A stretch of 64,000 bases of DNA, from NCBI RefSeq assembly GCF_009862785.1, contig NZ_WWHU01000001.1, forward strand, positions 3,596,001-3,660,000. The letters are read 5' to 3'. The stretch comes from Gordonia sp. SID5947 (lineage in GTDB: Bacteria; Actinomycetota; Actinomycetes; Mycobacteriales; Mycobacteriaceae). The position numbers were made by a program, and so were the translations under genes. Below, piece by piece: positions 53,609-62,929 of the stretch; position 1 is the stretch's first letter; the number at the start of each line of letters is the position of its first letter. Under the pieces are notes generated by a model. It did not search any database. It had not been told where the DNA came from and saw nothing but the letters and a program-made list of their open reading frames with translations.

Positions 53609-55183
53609 TCAGTCCTGCTTGCGGAGGATGAACCGCTGGATCTTGCCGCTCGGGGTCTTGGGCAGCGCATCGACGAAGTGCACGGTGCGCGGGTAGGCGT
53701 GCGCCGCGAATCCGGTCTTCACCAGCTGTTGCAGATCCTTCTCCAGGTCATCGGACCCGGCGACTCCGTCCGCGAGCACCACGAAGGCCTCGAGGACCTC
53801 ACCGCGCAGTTCGTCAGGGCGCCCGACGACGGCGACGTCCACCACGTCGGGATGTGTGATCAGCACGCTCTCGACGTCGAACGGGCCGATCCGGTAGCCC
53901 GCCATGATGATCACGTCGTCGTCGCGGGCGGTGAAGAAGTACCGACCGTTCTCGTCAACCCGGCCGGTGTCGCCGGTGAGATACCACTTGTGGTCGTCGG
54001 TGAAGCGCGCGGCGGTCTTGTCCGGGGCGTCGAGGTAGCCGGTGAACCAGAGGAGCGGGCTCTGTGCGACATCGATGGCAATCTGCCCGTCGACTATTCC
54101 TGCGGCGAAGCCCGGCATCGGCTTGCCCATCGAGCCCGGCACCAGCGGCTCGGCGACGTCGGGGTGCCAGTGATTGTTGATGAACATGCCGTGTTCGGTC
54201 TGCCCATAATGGTCGCGTACCTCGGTGTTCAAGGCGGACTTCGCCCACTCGATCACGTCCGGCGTGAGCGGCTCGCCCGCCGACGACGCGCGGCGGAGGT
54301 CGAAACCCGCGAACGACGGGTCCTTGGAGAGCGACCGGTACACCGTCGGTGCGGCGGCGAAGTTGGTCACGCCGAGTTCCCGGATGATCCGTGCAGTCAG
54401 ATCGGGGGAGAAACCGGCGTGCAGCAACAGGTTTCGACGACCGAGCGCCAACGGACCGAGCACCCCGTAGTACAGGCCGTACGCCCAGCCGGGATCGGCG
54501 GCATTCCAGAACACGTCGTCGGCGGCCACGTCGAGGCCGTAGTGCATGTAGCAGCAGAACGACGCGAGTGCGCGCACCGACACCGGTACACCCTTCGGCG
54601 CCCCGGTGGTGCCGCTGGTGAACAACAGGATGAGCGCGGCGTCTCCGCCGACGGCCACCGATTTTGCGATGGGCTGACTGGTCGCGACGAGATCGTCGAA
54701 CTGCTCGCCCGCGACGATGGTGGTGATGCCGTCCACACCCTCGAGCTTCGAGGCCTGGCTCGGCTCGGTGATCACCACGCGCGCCTTTCCGGCGGTCAGT
54801 CGCATCTCGATGGCCGGTGGAGCGAACGCGGTGAACAAGGGGATGTAGACGGCGCCGAGTCGTGCGATGGCGAGCAGCGCGACGACGAGTTCGGCGCGTT
54901 TGCCCATCAGCACGCCGACCGTGTCGCCCCGACCGATACCCGCGTCGGCGAGCGCGGTGGCAAATCGGCGGGAGGATTCGGCGAGCTCGCCGTAGGTGAG
55001 ATCGACGGTGACCAGCTCGTCGTCCGCGACCTCGATGGTGGTGAACGCGACGGCAGCGGGATCGTGCCGGTCCACCAGGAGTTCGGCTGCGTTGGCGTCA
55101 TCCGCGCCGAAGGTGGCGAGAAGACTGTCGATGGTCGCGGCAACCGATGGGTGGTCGGCGGGGATGGGAAAGGTCTGCGTCAT
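53609..55183 (-). CDS. AMP-forming acyl-CoA synthetase (acetyl-CoA synthetase-like)
   Basis: 524 residues from ATG 55183 (AGAGG upstream). ANL motifs are 'LLFTSGTTGAPKGVP', 'VRDHYGQTEHGMF' (A5), 'WYLTGDTGRVDENGRYFFTAR' (A7), 'DDDVIIMAGYRIGPFDVES' (A8) and the terminal lysine motif 'PKTPSGKIQRFILR'. The pattern is that of short- or medium-chain acyl-CoA synthetases of the AcsA/AcsM group. The divergent GAF-LuxR regulator at 55322 is likely its activator. Confidence 0.9.
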   Translation of the reverse strand: MTQTFPIPADHPSVAATIDSLLATFGADDANAAELLVDRHDPAAVAFTTIEVADDELVTVDLTYGELAESSRRFATALADAGIGRGDTVGVLMGKRAELVVALLAIARLGAVYIPLFTAFAPPAIEMRLTAGKARVVITEPSQASKLEGVDGITTIVAGEQFDDLVATSQPIAKSVAVGGDAALILLFTSGTTGAPKGVPVSVRALASFCCYMHYGLDVAADDVFWNAADPGWAYGLYYGVLGPLALGRRNLLLHAGFSPDLTARIIRELGVTNFAAAPTVYRSLSKDPSFAGFDLRRASSAGEPLTPDVIEWAKSALNTEVRDHYGQTEHGMFINNHWHPDVAEPLVPGSMGKPMPGFAAGIVDGQIAIDVAQSPLLWFTGYLDAPDKTAARFTDDHKWYLTGDTGRVDENGRYFFTARDDDVIIMAGYRIGPFDVESVLITHPDVVDVAVVGRPDELRGEVLEAFVVLADGVAGSDDLEKDLQQLVKTGFAAHAYPRTVHFVDALPKTPSGKIQRFILRKQD

Positions 55184-55321
55184 GGTGAACCTCTGGGTGC
55201 CGGGGAAGGATTCGATCGGGCCAGGTCGATACCGGTCCGGGTAAGCTGAGTCACATTCTGCGCGACCGGCGGCGCCGCCGACACCCCCGAAGAGGGGTCG
55301 AGATGAGGGACCGGAGGTGAC

Positions 55322-56140
55322 ATGAGCGAGACATCGCTGGTGATGGATGCGCTGCGGCGGATACGCCGATCGAGTGGCGTCTCGCTGGCCTTCGCCGGCA
55401 TGGTCTCGTCCGCGACGACCTCGAGACGGCAGAGCGTGCGGCTCGAGCATTTCGTCGGGAACACGGCGGGTGCATTGGCCGGGGTGGCCGTCGATGCGGG
55501 TCACGGACTCGGCGGCAAGGTCATCAGTGTGCGGCGTCCGGTCGCCGTCGACGATTATCTGCGCACCCCGAACATCACCCATCGGTACAACACCATCATC
55601 GCGACCGAAGGGCTGCGCGCGATGGCTGCGGTTCCGGTGATCGTCGACCGGCGGCCAGTCGCAGTGCTCTATGGGGCGCTGCACACCGATGCCCCGATCG
55701 GCGCCCGAACCTTCGATGTCCTCTCCGGCGAGGCGCGTGCGCTCGAACAGGAGATCGTCGCGGCGCGACTGATCGGCCGGTCAGACACCACGGCCGAAGC
55801 CGACGAATTGCGTGACCGGCTCACCGAGGCATACGGCAATCTGCGAGTGCTCAGCCGCTCCGTCGAGGACGGAGTACTCGCCGCGGAGATCACGCGCATC
55901 ACCGAGGCACTTGTGGATCGTGGCACGGTGTCGGGCCCGGCGCCCGCGCTGACCCGCCGCGAAGGCGACGTCCTCGCGCTCGCCGCAGTCGGGCTGAGCA
56001 ACGCACGGATCGCCGAGGACCTCGGAATCGGCGTCCACACCGCCAAGGGCTACATGAAGGACGCGATGAACAAGCTCGGCGCATCCACTCGCATCGAGGC
56101 CGTTGTCCTCGCTCGCCGGGCCGGGTTGCTACCCGGCTGA
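55322..56140 (+). CDS. GAF-LuxR family transcriptional regulator
   Basis: 272 residues. An N-terminal GAF-like sensor (about 15-150, 'GLGGKVISVRRPVAVDDYLRT', 'AMAAVPVIVDRRPVAVLYGAL'), a short linker helix, and a C-terminal LuxR HTH ('LTRREGDVLALAAVGLSNARIAEDLGIGVHTAKGYMKDAMNKLG'-type, about 205-255). No receiver domain. Such single proteins sense a small molecule and activate a neighbouring gene. The divergent acyl-CoA synthetase is the obvious candidate. A small hairpin ACCCC-N6-GGGGT lies in the leader at 55283-55298. Confidence 0.9.
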   Translation: MSETSLVMDALRRIRRSSGVSLAFAGMVSSATTSRRQSVRLEHFVGNTAGALAGVAVDAGHGLGGKVISVRRPVAVDDYLRTPNITHRYNTIIATEGLRAMAAVPVIVDRRPVAVLYGALHTDAPIGARTFDVLSGEARALEQEIVAARLIGRSDTTAEADELRDRLTEAYGNLRVLSRSVEDGVLAAEITRITEALVDRGTVSGPAPALTRREGDVLALAAVGLSNARIAEDLGIGVHTAKGYMKDAMNKLGASTRIEAVVLARRAGLLPG

Positions 56141-56162
56141 GCGATTCGACACCGTCCGGCGA

Positions 56163-56435
56163 TCAGTGATTGCGCAGCTTCTTGATGAGCTCGTCTTTAT
56201 TCAGATCCGAATAGCCGGACAGATCAAGTTCTTTCGCGCGGTCCTTCAGTTCGTCGACGGTCCAGTCCTCGTACGAGCCGGAGGATCCGCCCCGCTCGCC
56301 GACCGACGATCGGGACTCGTTGTTCGCCGCATTGGCGATGCGGGCCGACTTCTCCTTGGAGTTGCCCTCGTCGCGCAGCTTCTCGTACAGCTCGTCGTCC
56401 TTGACCGATGGTCCAGGCTTCTTCTGACCCGGCAT
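56163..56435 (-). CDS. Small Rho_N/SAP-like domain protein (DUF7218-like)
   Basis: 90 residues. The first half is a charged helical 'KEKSARIANAANN' segment, then a Gly/Ser linker, then a compact C-terminal motif 'DELKDRAKELDLSGYSDLNKDELIKKLR' region like the Rho termination factor N-terminal or SAP helix-extension-helix, which binds nucleic acid. It is divergent from a second protein with the same C-terminal motif at 56674. Role unknown; perhaps a nucleoid or RNA-binding factor. Confidence 0.8.
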   Translation of the reverse strand: MPGQKKPGPSVKDDELYEKLRDEGNSKEKSARIANAANNESRSSVGERGGSSGSYEDWTVDELKDRAKELDLSGYSDLNKDELIKKLRNH

Positions 56436-56673
56436 GGCTCGACCTCCTCATGGTCTGTTCCCGCGTGACGGGACCACTTCCGTTTCCGATGCTGATGCGA
56501 TCGGTCCGGGACAGCGTTCCCGTTCGTTGCGGAATCGAAACGACACCTGCGGGTCGACGTCGGATGCGTCGGATCCGCTCTATGGTGGCGATAGCCACAT
56601 CCTGACCGACGGCAACGAGACCACGACGACGAGACCCACCGATGACGAGACCCACGATGACGAGGGGATTCCC

Positions 56674-57189
56674 ATGACCAAGAAGCGCAAGTTGATCGGT
56701 CGGCTCGAGACCGAGGTCGAGCGGTTGAAGCAGGAGCTCGCCCGCGTCGACAAGGAAGCGAAGAAGCGACTCAAGAAGGCGGAGCAGGACGCTACCGCGT
56801 TACGGGCCGAAGTCCTGAAACTGATCGGACAGGGCAAGAGCGCCGGCTCGGGCGGCGCTGCCGCGAAGCCTGCTGTCGCAGCGCCGAAACCGCTGAAACC
56901 GTCTGCTGACGCGGACCCGACCCCCGCCACGGTGCCGGGCCTGCCGGACGCGAAAGCTGCACCGAAGCCGGCCGCGACGTCCACGCCGAAGCCGGCGGCC
57001 TCGGCAAAGAGCCAGTCCAAGACGCCCGCGAAGAAGACGCCCGTGAAGAAGACGTCCGGATCGAAGGCGTCCGGATCGAGGGCGTCCGGTGCTCCGACCG
57101 TGGCACAGCTGCGGTCGGAGGCAAAGGACAAGGGCATCAAGGGGTATTCGACGATGACCAAGGCGCAACTGCTCAAAGCGCTCGGCTGA
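56674..57189 (+). CDS. Coiled-coil, Lys/Ala/Pro-rich protein with C-terminal Rho_N/SAP-like motif
   Basis: 171 residues from ATG 56674 with GAGGGGATT upstream. Layout: an N-terminal coiled coil (about 3-52, heptads in 'LETEVERLKQELARVDKEAKK'), a low-complexity Ala/Pro/Lys linker with repeated 'KTPAKKTPVKKT'-like steps resembling histone H1/HupB tails, and a C-terminal 'LRSEAKDKGIKGYSTMTKAQLLKAL' region with the same helix-extension-helix as the divergent gene. The basic tail predicts DNA or RNA binding. No assigned function that I recognise. Confidence 0.8.
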   Translation: MTKKRKLIGRLETEVERLKQELARVDKEAKKRLKKAEQDATALRAEVLKLIGQGKSAGSGGAAAKPAVAAPKPLKPSADADPTPATVPGLPDAKAAPKPAATSTPKPAASAKSQSKTPAKKTPVKKTSGSKASGSRASGAPTVAQLRSEAKDKGIKGYSTMTKAQLLKALG

Positions 57190-57276
57190 CCGGTCGGCGC
57201 AGACGAGACGCGTTCGGCCGTCCTGTGGTGTATCACGTCCGGACAGACCGGGAGGTCGGTCGGGGACAATGAGCAC

Positions 57277-58539
57277 GTGACGACCGACCCGGAACCCTGG
57301 CAGCAGCTCCATGCCGTCATCGACGGACCGCTACCCGAGATCGCGAAACGCTTCTCGAAGTTCTTGGCGCCCGACAGCCCGCACGACGCACTGATCATCT
57401 TCACGCGGGAGTGCACCGGACGTCCGCGTAAGGTCGCGGGGGCGCCGGAGATCGTCGACCGGGTGACCATCGACGAACTCGACGCCATCAAGGAGTCGGT
57501 CGTGCGAGGCGGCGTGGTGGATTGTCGAGCCGTGCTCGGCGGGACGTCGCGCACCATCCGGGTCGTCCGCGACGGGTCCGACACCCTGCTTGTCGTGGTG
57601 CCGCGAAAGCCTGCCCGCGGGGGACGTGTGACTGTGCCGGAGGATCTGCTCCGGTGCTGGTTCGCCATCGTGGCGACCTCGATCAGACAGCAGGTCGCGC
57701 AGGCCAGCCCGGATTACCTTGCCGAGTCGCGAGCAGCATCGAGCGAACGGGCCCGGACCATCGCACAGCTCACCGAAACCCACGAGGACACGCTCGGATC
57801 GATTCTGGGCACGCTGCGGTCCCACGACCTCGACGATCGGACCGCGCGCGCGTCGGCGGCCGAAACGGCGTCGTCGGCGCTGATCGCGTTGCGATCGGTC
57901 GGAGACACCGACCGCAGACTTGCGACCGAGGCTGTCGCGACCGCGTTCGCACGGTTGCAGGCCGAACTCGAACCCGTGTTGCGACATCTGGATGCCGACG
58001 TCGAGTACGTGCGGCCGGCCTCCGACGGTCGATCCCTGCCGGGCGAGATCGCCCATGCGGCACGCGCGATCGCCCGCGCCGTCGCAGTCGCCCTCGGTAC
58101 GCAGCCGGGCGTCACCCGTCTGCGGATCGCGTGGGAATGCCGCGGCCATGATCTCGTCGTCGACATCCGGGACCAATGTGACGGTGATCTGGACGCAGAC
58201 GCGTTGGCGCGCCAACTGTCCGGTCGGCTTCAGACGCTCGAGGGGACCCTCGAGGTGGAGACCATCGCAGGATGGGGGAATCGGGTCACCGCGTCGATCC
58301 CGCTCGAGACGCCCGCCGCACGCCCCGACGAGGACCGCCTGTCGGCGCTCAACCCGCGTGAGCTCGACGTGCTCGGTCACCTGGCGCTGGGGCGCCGGAA
58401 CAAGTCGATCGCCGCCGCCCTCGGCGTCAGCGAGAGCACGGTCAAGTTCCACGTCACCGCGATCCTCCAGAAGTTGCGGGTATCGAACCGGGGCGAGGCG
58501 GGACTGCTCGGGGCCAGGGCCGGGATCTCCGCCGAGTGA
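57277..58539 (+). CDS. LuxR-type regulator with kinase-like sensor region
   Basis: 420 residues from GTG 57277. An N-terminal sensor region (about 1-140) is followed by a helical dimerisation segment ('SERARTIAQLTETHEDTLGSILGTLRSHD') and a degenerate histidine-kinase-like ATPase region ('VTRLRIAWECRGHDLVVDIRDQCDGDL'). The LuxR HTH is at about 352-405 ('LNPRELDVLGHLALGRRNKSIAAALGVSESTVKFHVTAIL'-type). I see no clear N/G-box ATP site, so it is probably a fused non-kinase sensor-regulator. It precedes mscR by 164 bp; whether it controls mscR is open. Confidence 0.8.
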   Translation: MTTDPEPWQQLHAVIDGPLPEIAKRFSKFLAPDSPHDALIIFTRECTGRPRKVAGAPEIVDRVTIDELDAIKESVVRGGVVDCRAVLGGTSRTIRVVRDGSDTLLVVVPRKPARGGRVTVPEDLLRCWFAIVATSIRQQVAQASPDYLAESRAASSERARTIAQLTETHEDTLGSILGTLRSHDLDDRTARASAAETASSALIALRSVGDTDRRLATEAVATAFARLQAELEPVLRHLDADVEYVRPASDGRSLPGEIAHAARAIARAVAVALGTQPGVTRLRIAWECRGHDLVVDIRDQCDGDLDADALARQLSGRLQTLEGTLEVETIAGWGNRVTASIPLETPAARPDEDRLSALNPRELDVLGHLALGRRNKSIAAALGVSESTVKFHVTAILQKLRVSNRGEAGLLGARAGISAE

Positions 58540-58594
58540 ACCTGCCGCGTGCGGAAACCTCCCGTCGTGGCCCTGTACTTTCGTCTAGGTATAA

Positions 58595-58610
58595 CCATCC
58601 ATTCGGATGG
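58595..58610. promoter_or_regulatory. Inverted repeat CCATCC-N4-GGATGG upstream of mscR
   Basis: A perfect 6+6 inverted repeat with spacer ATTC, 94 bases before the mscR ATG. Its position fits an operator for the formaldehyde-detoxification operon; regulator unknown. Confidence 0.5.
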
Positions 58611-58703
58611 CTGCATGTATTGTCTGGCGCCGTGAGACTGGGAGTCGTAGCGGACTGCCATCGCGTTGTCCGGAGTTGTCACCGAGAGGATTGAGAAGCC
58701 GAT

Positions 58704-59792
58704 ATGTCGCAGACGGTCAAGGGAGTCATCTCACGCAGCAAGGGGGCGCCGACCGAACTGGTCGATGTGGTGATCCCCGACCCCGGCGCGCGGGATGTGG
58801 TCGTGGCGATCAAGGCGTGCGGGGTCTGTCACACGGACCTCGCGTACAAACAGGGCGGCATCAACGACGAGTACCCCTTCCTGCTCGGTCACGAGGCCGC
58901 GGGTGTGGTCGAGTCGGTGGGCTCGGATGTCACCCACGTCGAGGTCGGCGACTTCGTGGTCCTCAACTGGCGAGCGGTCTGCGGGCAGTGCCGGGCATGT
59001 AAGCGCGGCCGGCCCTGGTACTGCTTCGACACCTTCAACGCCAGCATCCCGATGACGTTGACCGACGGTACCGAGCTGACCCCGGCCCTGGGGATCGGCG
59101 CCTTCGCCGACAAGACACTGGTGCACGAATTGCAGTGCACCAAGGTCAATCCCGAGACCGATCCGGCCGTGGCGGGCCTGCTCGGATGTGGGGTGATGGC
59201 CGGCCTCGGCGCGGCCATGAACACCGGCAACGTCGAGCGTGGCGACTCGGTCGCGGTGATCGGTTGCGGCGGCGTCGGTGACGCGGCGATTGCCGGTGCG
59301 CGGCTGGCCGGTGCGACGACGATCATCGCGATCGACCGGGATCCCGCCAAGTTGGAGTGGGCCGAGGATCTCGGCGCGACCCACACCATCAACGGTGCCG
59401 AGGTCGACGACGTGATCACCGCGGTGCAAGATCTGACCGACGGGAACGGCGTGGACCTGGTCGTCGACGCGGTCGGTCGTCCGGAGACCTACAAGCAGGC
59501 GTTCTACGCACGTGATCTGGCGGGCACCGTGGTGTTGGTCGGAGTGCCGACGCCGGAGATGACGCTGGATCTGCCGCTGATCGACTTCTTCTCGCGCGGT
59601 GGGGCATTGAAGTCCTCGTGGTACGGCGACTGTTTGCCCGAGCGCGACTTCCCGATGCTGATCGACCTCTACGAGCAGGGCCGGTTGCCACTCGACAAGT
59701 TCGTCACCGAGCGGGTCGGGCTCGGCGACGTGGAGGCCGCGTTCTCGGCGATGGAGGCCGGCAAGGTGCTGCGTTCGGTGGTGGAGCTCTGA
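58704..59792 (+). CDS. mscR: S-(hydroxymethyl)mycothiol dehydrogenase
   Basis: 362 residues, a class III zinc alcohol dehydrogenase. Catalytic zinc region '[15 protein letters not shown]' (about 38-52) and '[12 protein letters not shown]'. Structural zinc Cys cluster '[15 protein letters not shown]'. NAD motif '[14 protein letters not shown]'. Sequence and length match mycothiol-dependent formaldehyde dehydrogenase MscR (Rv2259 type), which oxidises the formaldehyde-mycothiol adduct and also reduces S-nitrosomycothiol. The next gene overlaps by one base (TGATG), as in mycobacteria. Confidence 0.95.
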   Translation: MSQTVKGVISRSKGAPTELVDVVIPDPGARDVVVAIKACGVCHTDLAYKQGGINDEYPFLLGHEAAGVVESVGSDVTHVEVGDFVVLNWRAVCGQCRACKRGRPWYCFDTFNASIPMTLTDGTELTPALGIGAFADKTLVHELQCTKVNPETDPAVAGLLGCGVMAGLGAAMNTGNVERGDSVAVIGCGGVGDAAIAGARLAGATTIIAIDRDPAKLEWAEDLGATHTINGAEVDDVITAVQDLTDGNGVDLVVDAVGRPETYKQAFYARDLAGTVVLVGVPTPEMTLDLPLIDFFSRGGALKSSWYGDCLPERDFPMLIDLYEQGRLPLDKFVTERVGLGDVEAAFSAMEAGKVLRSVVEL

Positions 59793-60430
59793 TGGCCGGC
59801 ACCGGTGGTCTGCGGATCGACAACGTCGTCACGTCCGGTCAGTTCTCCCTCGACGGCGGCAGCTGGGACGTCGACAACAACATCTGGGTGGTCGGCAACG
59901 ACGACGAGGTGATCGTCATCGACGCCGCTCACAGTGCCGCACCGATTCTCGAGGCGGTCGGTGATCGCACGGTGAAAGCGATCGTGCTGACGCATGGCCA
60001 CAACGACCACATCACCGTGGCGCCCGAACTCTCGGAGGCCACCGGCGCCCCGATCCTGTTGCACCCGGGCGACGACATGCTGTGGAACGAAACCCACCCG
60101 GACGTGACGCACGAGGATCTCGAGGACGGTCAGCGGATCGAGATCGCAGGCACCTCGTTGACGGTGATCAACACCCCGGGCCACTCGCCCGGCTCCTCGG
60201 TGATCCATGCGCCCGAGGCTGGTGTGCTGTTCTCCGGAGACACCCTGTTCCAGGGTGGACCGGGCGCAACGGGGCGCAGCTACTCGAGTTTCCCGACGAT
60301 CATCGCGTCCATCCAGGAGAAGATCTTCACCCTCGACCCCGAGACCAGGGTCCACACCGGACACGGCGACGGCACCACGGTCGGCGCGGAGTCGCCGCAC
60401 CTCGAGGAGTGGATCAAGCGGGGAAGCTGA
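59792..60430 (+). CDS. Metallo-beta-lactamase-fold hydrolase (Rv2260-like), partner of MscR
   Basis: 212 residues from ATG 59792. The MBL metal motif H-x-H-x-D-H is 'THGHNDHIT' (about 66-74). The downstream His is in 'INTPGHSPGSSV', the bridging Asp in 'LFSGDTLFQGG', and the last His in 'HTGHGDGT'. The glyoxalase II-like fold and coupling to mscR suggest hydrolysis of a mycothiol thioester such as S-formylmycothiol. That substrate is inferred from gene order conserved with mycobacteria. Confidence 0.9.
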   Translation: MAGTGGLRIDNVVTSGQFSLDGGSWDVDNNIWVVGNDDEVIVIDAAHSAAPILEAVGDRTVKAIVLTHGHNDHITVAPELSEATGAPILLHPGDDMLWNETHPDVTHEDLEDGQRIEIAGTSLTVINTPGHSPGSSVIHAPEAGVLFSGDTLFQGGPGATGRSYSSFPTIIASIQEKIFTLDPETRVHTGHGDGTTVGAESPHLEEWIKRGS

Positions 60431-60487
60431 CCGCCGCTGCGCTGATGGGGCTCGGCGAGGTCGTCGGTGCGGGTAACGTCATCGCAG

Positions 60488-62007
60488 ATGAAGCTCTCCC
60501 GTGTCGTCGAGGCGTCGAGCGCGGTCACCGCCACCCGGTCTCGGAAGAAGAAGACCGAGGAACTCGGCGCGCTGCTCGACGACGCGTCGGCCGACGAGAT
60601 CCCGACCGTCGTCGCGTGGCTGTCGGGGGTGATCCCGCAAGGGCGTCTCGGCGTGGGCTGGCGGTCCCTGACGGGGATGGCGCTCGCGCCCGCGACCGAG
60701 CCGACTCTGACCGTGGCAGGCGTCGATGACCTGCTCACGCGTCTGTCCACCGCGACCGGGTCGGGATCGGTCGCCCGCCGGCGCGCGCTGTTGGAGGAAT
60801 TGTTCGGATCGGCAACCGAAGCCGAACAGGATCTGTTGCGCCGGTTGATGACCGGCGAACTCCGGCAGGGAGCCCTCGCCGGGGTGATGGTGGATGCGAT
60901 CGCGTCGGCGTCCGGACAGCCCGTCGACATGGTCCGGCGAGCCCACATGCTGACCGGCTCGCTGTCGGAGACCGCCGCGCTCGCGGTCCACGGTGGCGCG
61001 CAGGCGCTGTCCGACGTCGGTCTGCAGGTGGGGCGGGGCGTCGCGCCGATGCTCGCGACTCCGGCGGACTCGCTCGGCGATGCGGTGACGGCGCTCGGCC
61101 CGGAGCTGGTGGTGGACTTCAAACTCGACGGTGCGCGTGTCCAGGTGCACCGTCGCGGTGATGACGTCTGGGTGTACACACGCACCCTGCGCGACATCAC
61201 CGCAGCGGTGCCCGACCTCGTCGCGGTGGTGCGCGGATTACCCTGTGAGACAGTGATCCTCGACGGTGAGACACTGACGCTCGACGCCGACGGGCGACCG
61301 AGGCCCTTCCAGGACACCATGAGCAGATTCGGTTCGGCGGGCGAGCTCACCGACGATCCGGCCGGAGTCCTACGTCCGTTCTTCTTCGACTGCCTGCACC
61401 TCGACGGTGTCGATCTCATCGACCGTCCGCTGAGTGAGCGGCTCGATGCACTGACGTCCGTCGCGCCGGGGTTGCGGATCCCGTCGGTGATCGATCCGAG
61501 CGTCGAGGAGGCGCAACAACACTTCGACGCCGCGCTCGACGCCGGCCACGAGGGTGTGATGGTCAAATCGCTCACCGGCCCGTACGCGGCCGGACGGCGC
61601 GGAAAGGGTTGGCAGAAGGTCAAACCCGTGCACACCTTCGATCTCGTGGTGCTCGCGGCCGAATGGGGTTCCGGGCGGCGAACCGGATTCCTGTCCAATC
61701 TCCATCTGGGCGCGCGTGATCCGGACGGTGGGCCGCCGGTGATGGTCGGCAAGACGTTCAAAGGGCTCAGCGACGCGCTGCTGCAGTGGCAGACCGACGA
61801 GTTCCCGCGCCACGAGATCCGACGTGACTCCTACACCGTGTACCTACGCCCGAGCTCGTCGTCGAGATCGAACTCGACGGCGTGCAACGAAGTTCGCGAT
61901 ATCCAGGTGGCGTGGCCCTGCGGTTCGCGCGCGTGGTGCGGTACCGGCCCGACAAGACGCCTGCCGAGGCGGACACCATCGACGCCATCCGTGCGAAGTT
62001 GCCGTGA
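60488..62007 (+). pseudogene. ligB: ATP-dependent DNA ligase LigB type, C-terminus displaced by a frameshift
   Basis: From ATG 60488 the frame carries the N-terminal helical domain, the adenylation motif with the nucleotide-binding Lys in 'VVDFKLDGARVQVHR', 'LDGETLTL', 'FFFDCLHLDG', 'GHEGVMVKSL' and 'GWQKVKPVHTFDLVV'. At 61849-61851 the frame breaks after 'VYLRP'. The true ending ('[20 protein letters not shown]', '[20 protein letters not shown]') is in another frame to TGA 62007. Restoring one C gives 507 codons, matching mycobacterial LigB. The present frame would instead run on to 62068 through the repeats. Probably intact in the organism. Confidence 0.9.
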
Positions 62008-62170
62008 CCTTCGAGGCTCGCTTCGCTCGCACTTGAGGGAACGGGGTGGTCGTTTCGCTCGCACTTGAGGGAACGGGGTGGTCGTTTCGCTCGCACTTGA
62101 GGGAACGGGGTGGTCGTTTCGCTCGCGCTGCTTGTTCCCTGAGGAGCGAGCCTGCGAGCGTCTCGAAGGG
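62008..62170. repeat. Tandem 32-bp repeats inside an inverted-end element
   Basis: Three exact 32-base copies, beginning GCTCGCACTTGAGGGAAC, occupy 62025-62056, 62057-62088 and 62089-62120. A diverged, partly inverted copy follows. The block is bounded by CCTTCGAG (62008-62015) and CTCGAAGG (62162-62169). It fills the whole space between convergent ligB and rskA. It probably ends transcription from both sides and resembles dispersed intergenic repeats of Gordonia/Rhodococcus genomes. Confidence 0.85.
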
Positions 62171-62929
62171 TCAGGTCAGCGGCAGCTGTGCGACCACCGG
62201 GCCGGTCGGTTGCGTCGAGCCGCCGGGGGGTTCGACGGTGAACGCCAGCGACGTGGCGTCGCCGATCCCGTTGATCACCGCTGTCGTCGACGGCGCGACG
62301 TCCTTGTCGGTCATCGTGCCCGCCGAGGTCTCACCGTCGGGGCCGTACAGCCACATCTGATAGACGGTTCCCGGCTGTGGCGGCGGCACATCGTTCATCA
62401 CGAGCACGCCGGACCCGGTCGACGGTGAGTACGTGACCGTGGCATGTCCCGTGGCGACTGCTCCGGACGATGTGCGGACGTCCTTGGCGGAGAAGACCTG
62501 CTCGGCGGTGGGCGGTTGTGGCTCGTCCGAACTCGACGAAGCACCGATCACCCACCCGACCGCCCCGATCGCGACCGCCACGACGGCAGCCGCCGCGAGG
62601 TAGGCGACACGGCGGCGGCGGTGCAGCGCTGTGACGGTGGCCGTGCGGCCCTCGGCCTGCGGTGCGCCGGTGGCCCCGTCTGCGTCGGCGGACTCGGCGC
62701 GGGCAGCGGCAAGGACGCGCTCCCGTAGCGTGTCGGGCGGTGCGGCCGCGGTAGCCTCGCTCACGCGGGCCATCGCCTCGCGGGTCGCTCGGACCTGCCG
62801 GTGGAACTCGTCCCGGATCTCCGGCGCAGCTTCGTCCGCTTCCCGCGTCACCGCGTCGAGTTCAGGGCCGTGCATCGCGTTCAATCCGACCACGGGTGCG
62901 AGGTCGAGCAGTTCGTCGTCAGGCATCAC
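62171..62929 (-). CDS. rskA: Anti-sigma-K factor RskA
   Basis: 252 residues (ATG 62929, or 62926). The cytosolic N-terminal anti-sigma region ('LLDLAPVVGLNAMHGPELDAV', about 6-75) is followed by one membrane helix 'VAYLAAAAVVAVAIGAVGWVIG' (about 107-129) and an extracytoplasmic RskA domain ('GVLVMNDVPPPQPGTVYQMWLYGPDG', 'TVEPPGGSTQPTGPVVA'). It holds SigK inactive until regulated proteolysis. The start overlaps the sigK stop by about 11 bp, so they are translationally coupled. Confidence 0.93.
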   Translation of the reverse strand: MMPDDELLDLAPVVGLNAMHGPELDAVTREADEAAPEIRDEFHRQVRATREAMARVSEATAAAPPDTLRERVLAAARAESADADGATGAPQAEGRTATVTALHRRRRVAYLAAAAVVAVAIGAVGWVIGASSSSDEPQPPTAEQVFSAKDVRTSSGAVATGHATVTYSPSTGSGVLVMNDVPPPQPGTVYQMWLYGPDGETSAGTMTDKDVAPSTTAVINGIGDATSLAFTVEPPGGSTQPTGPVVAQLPLT

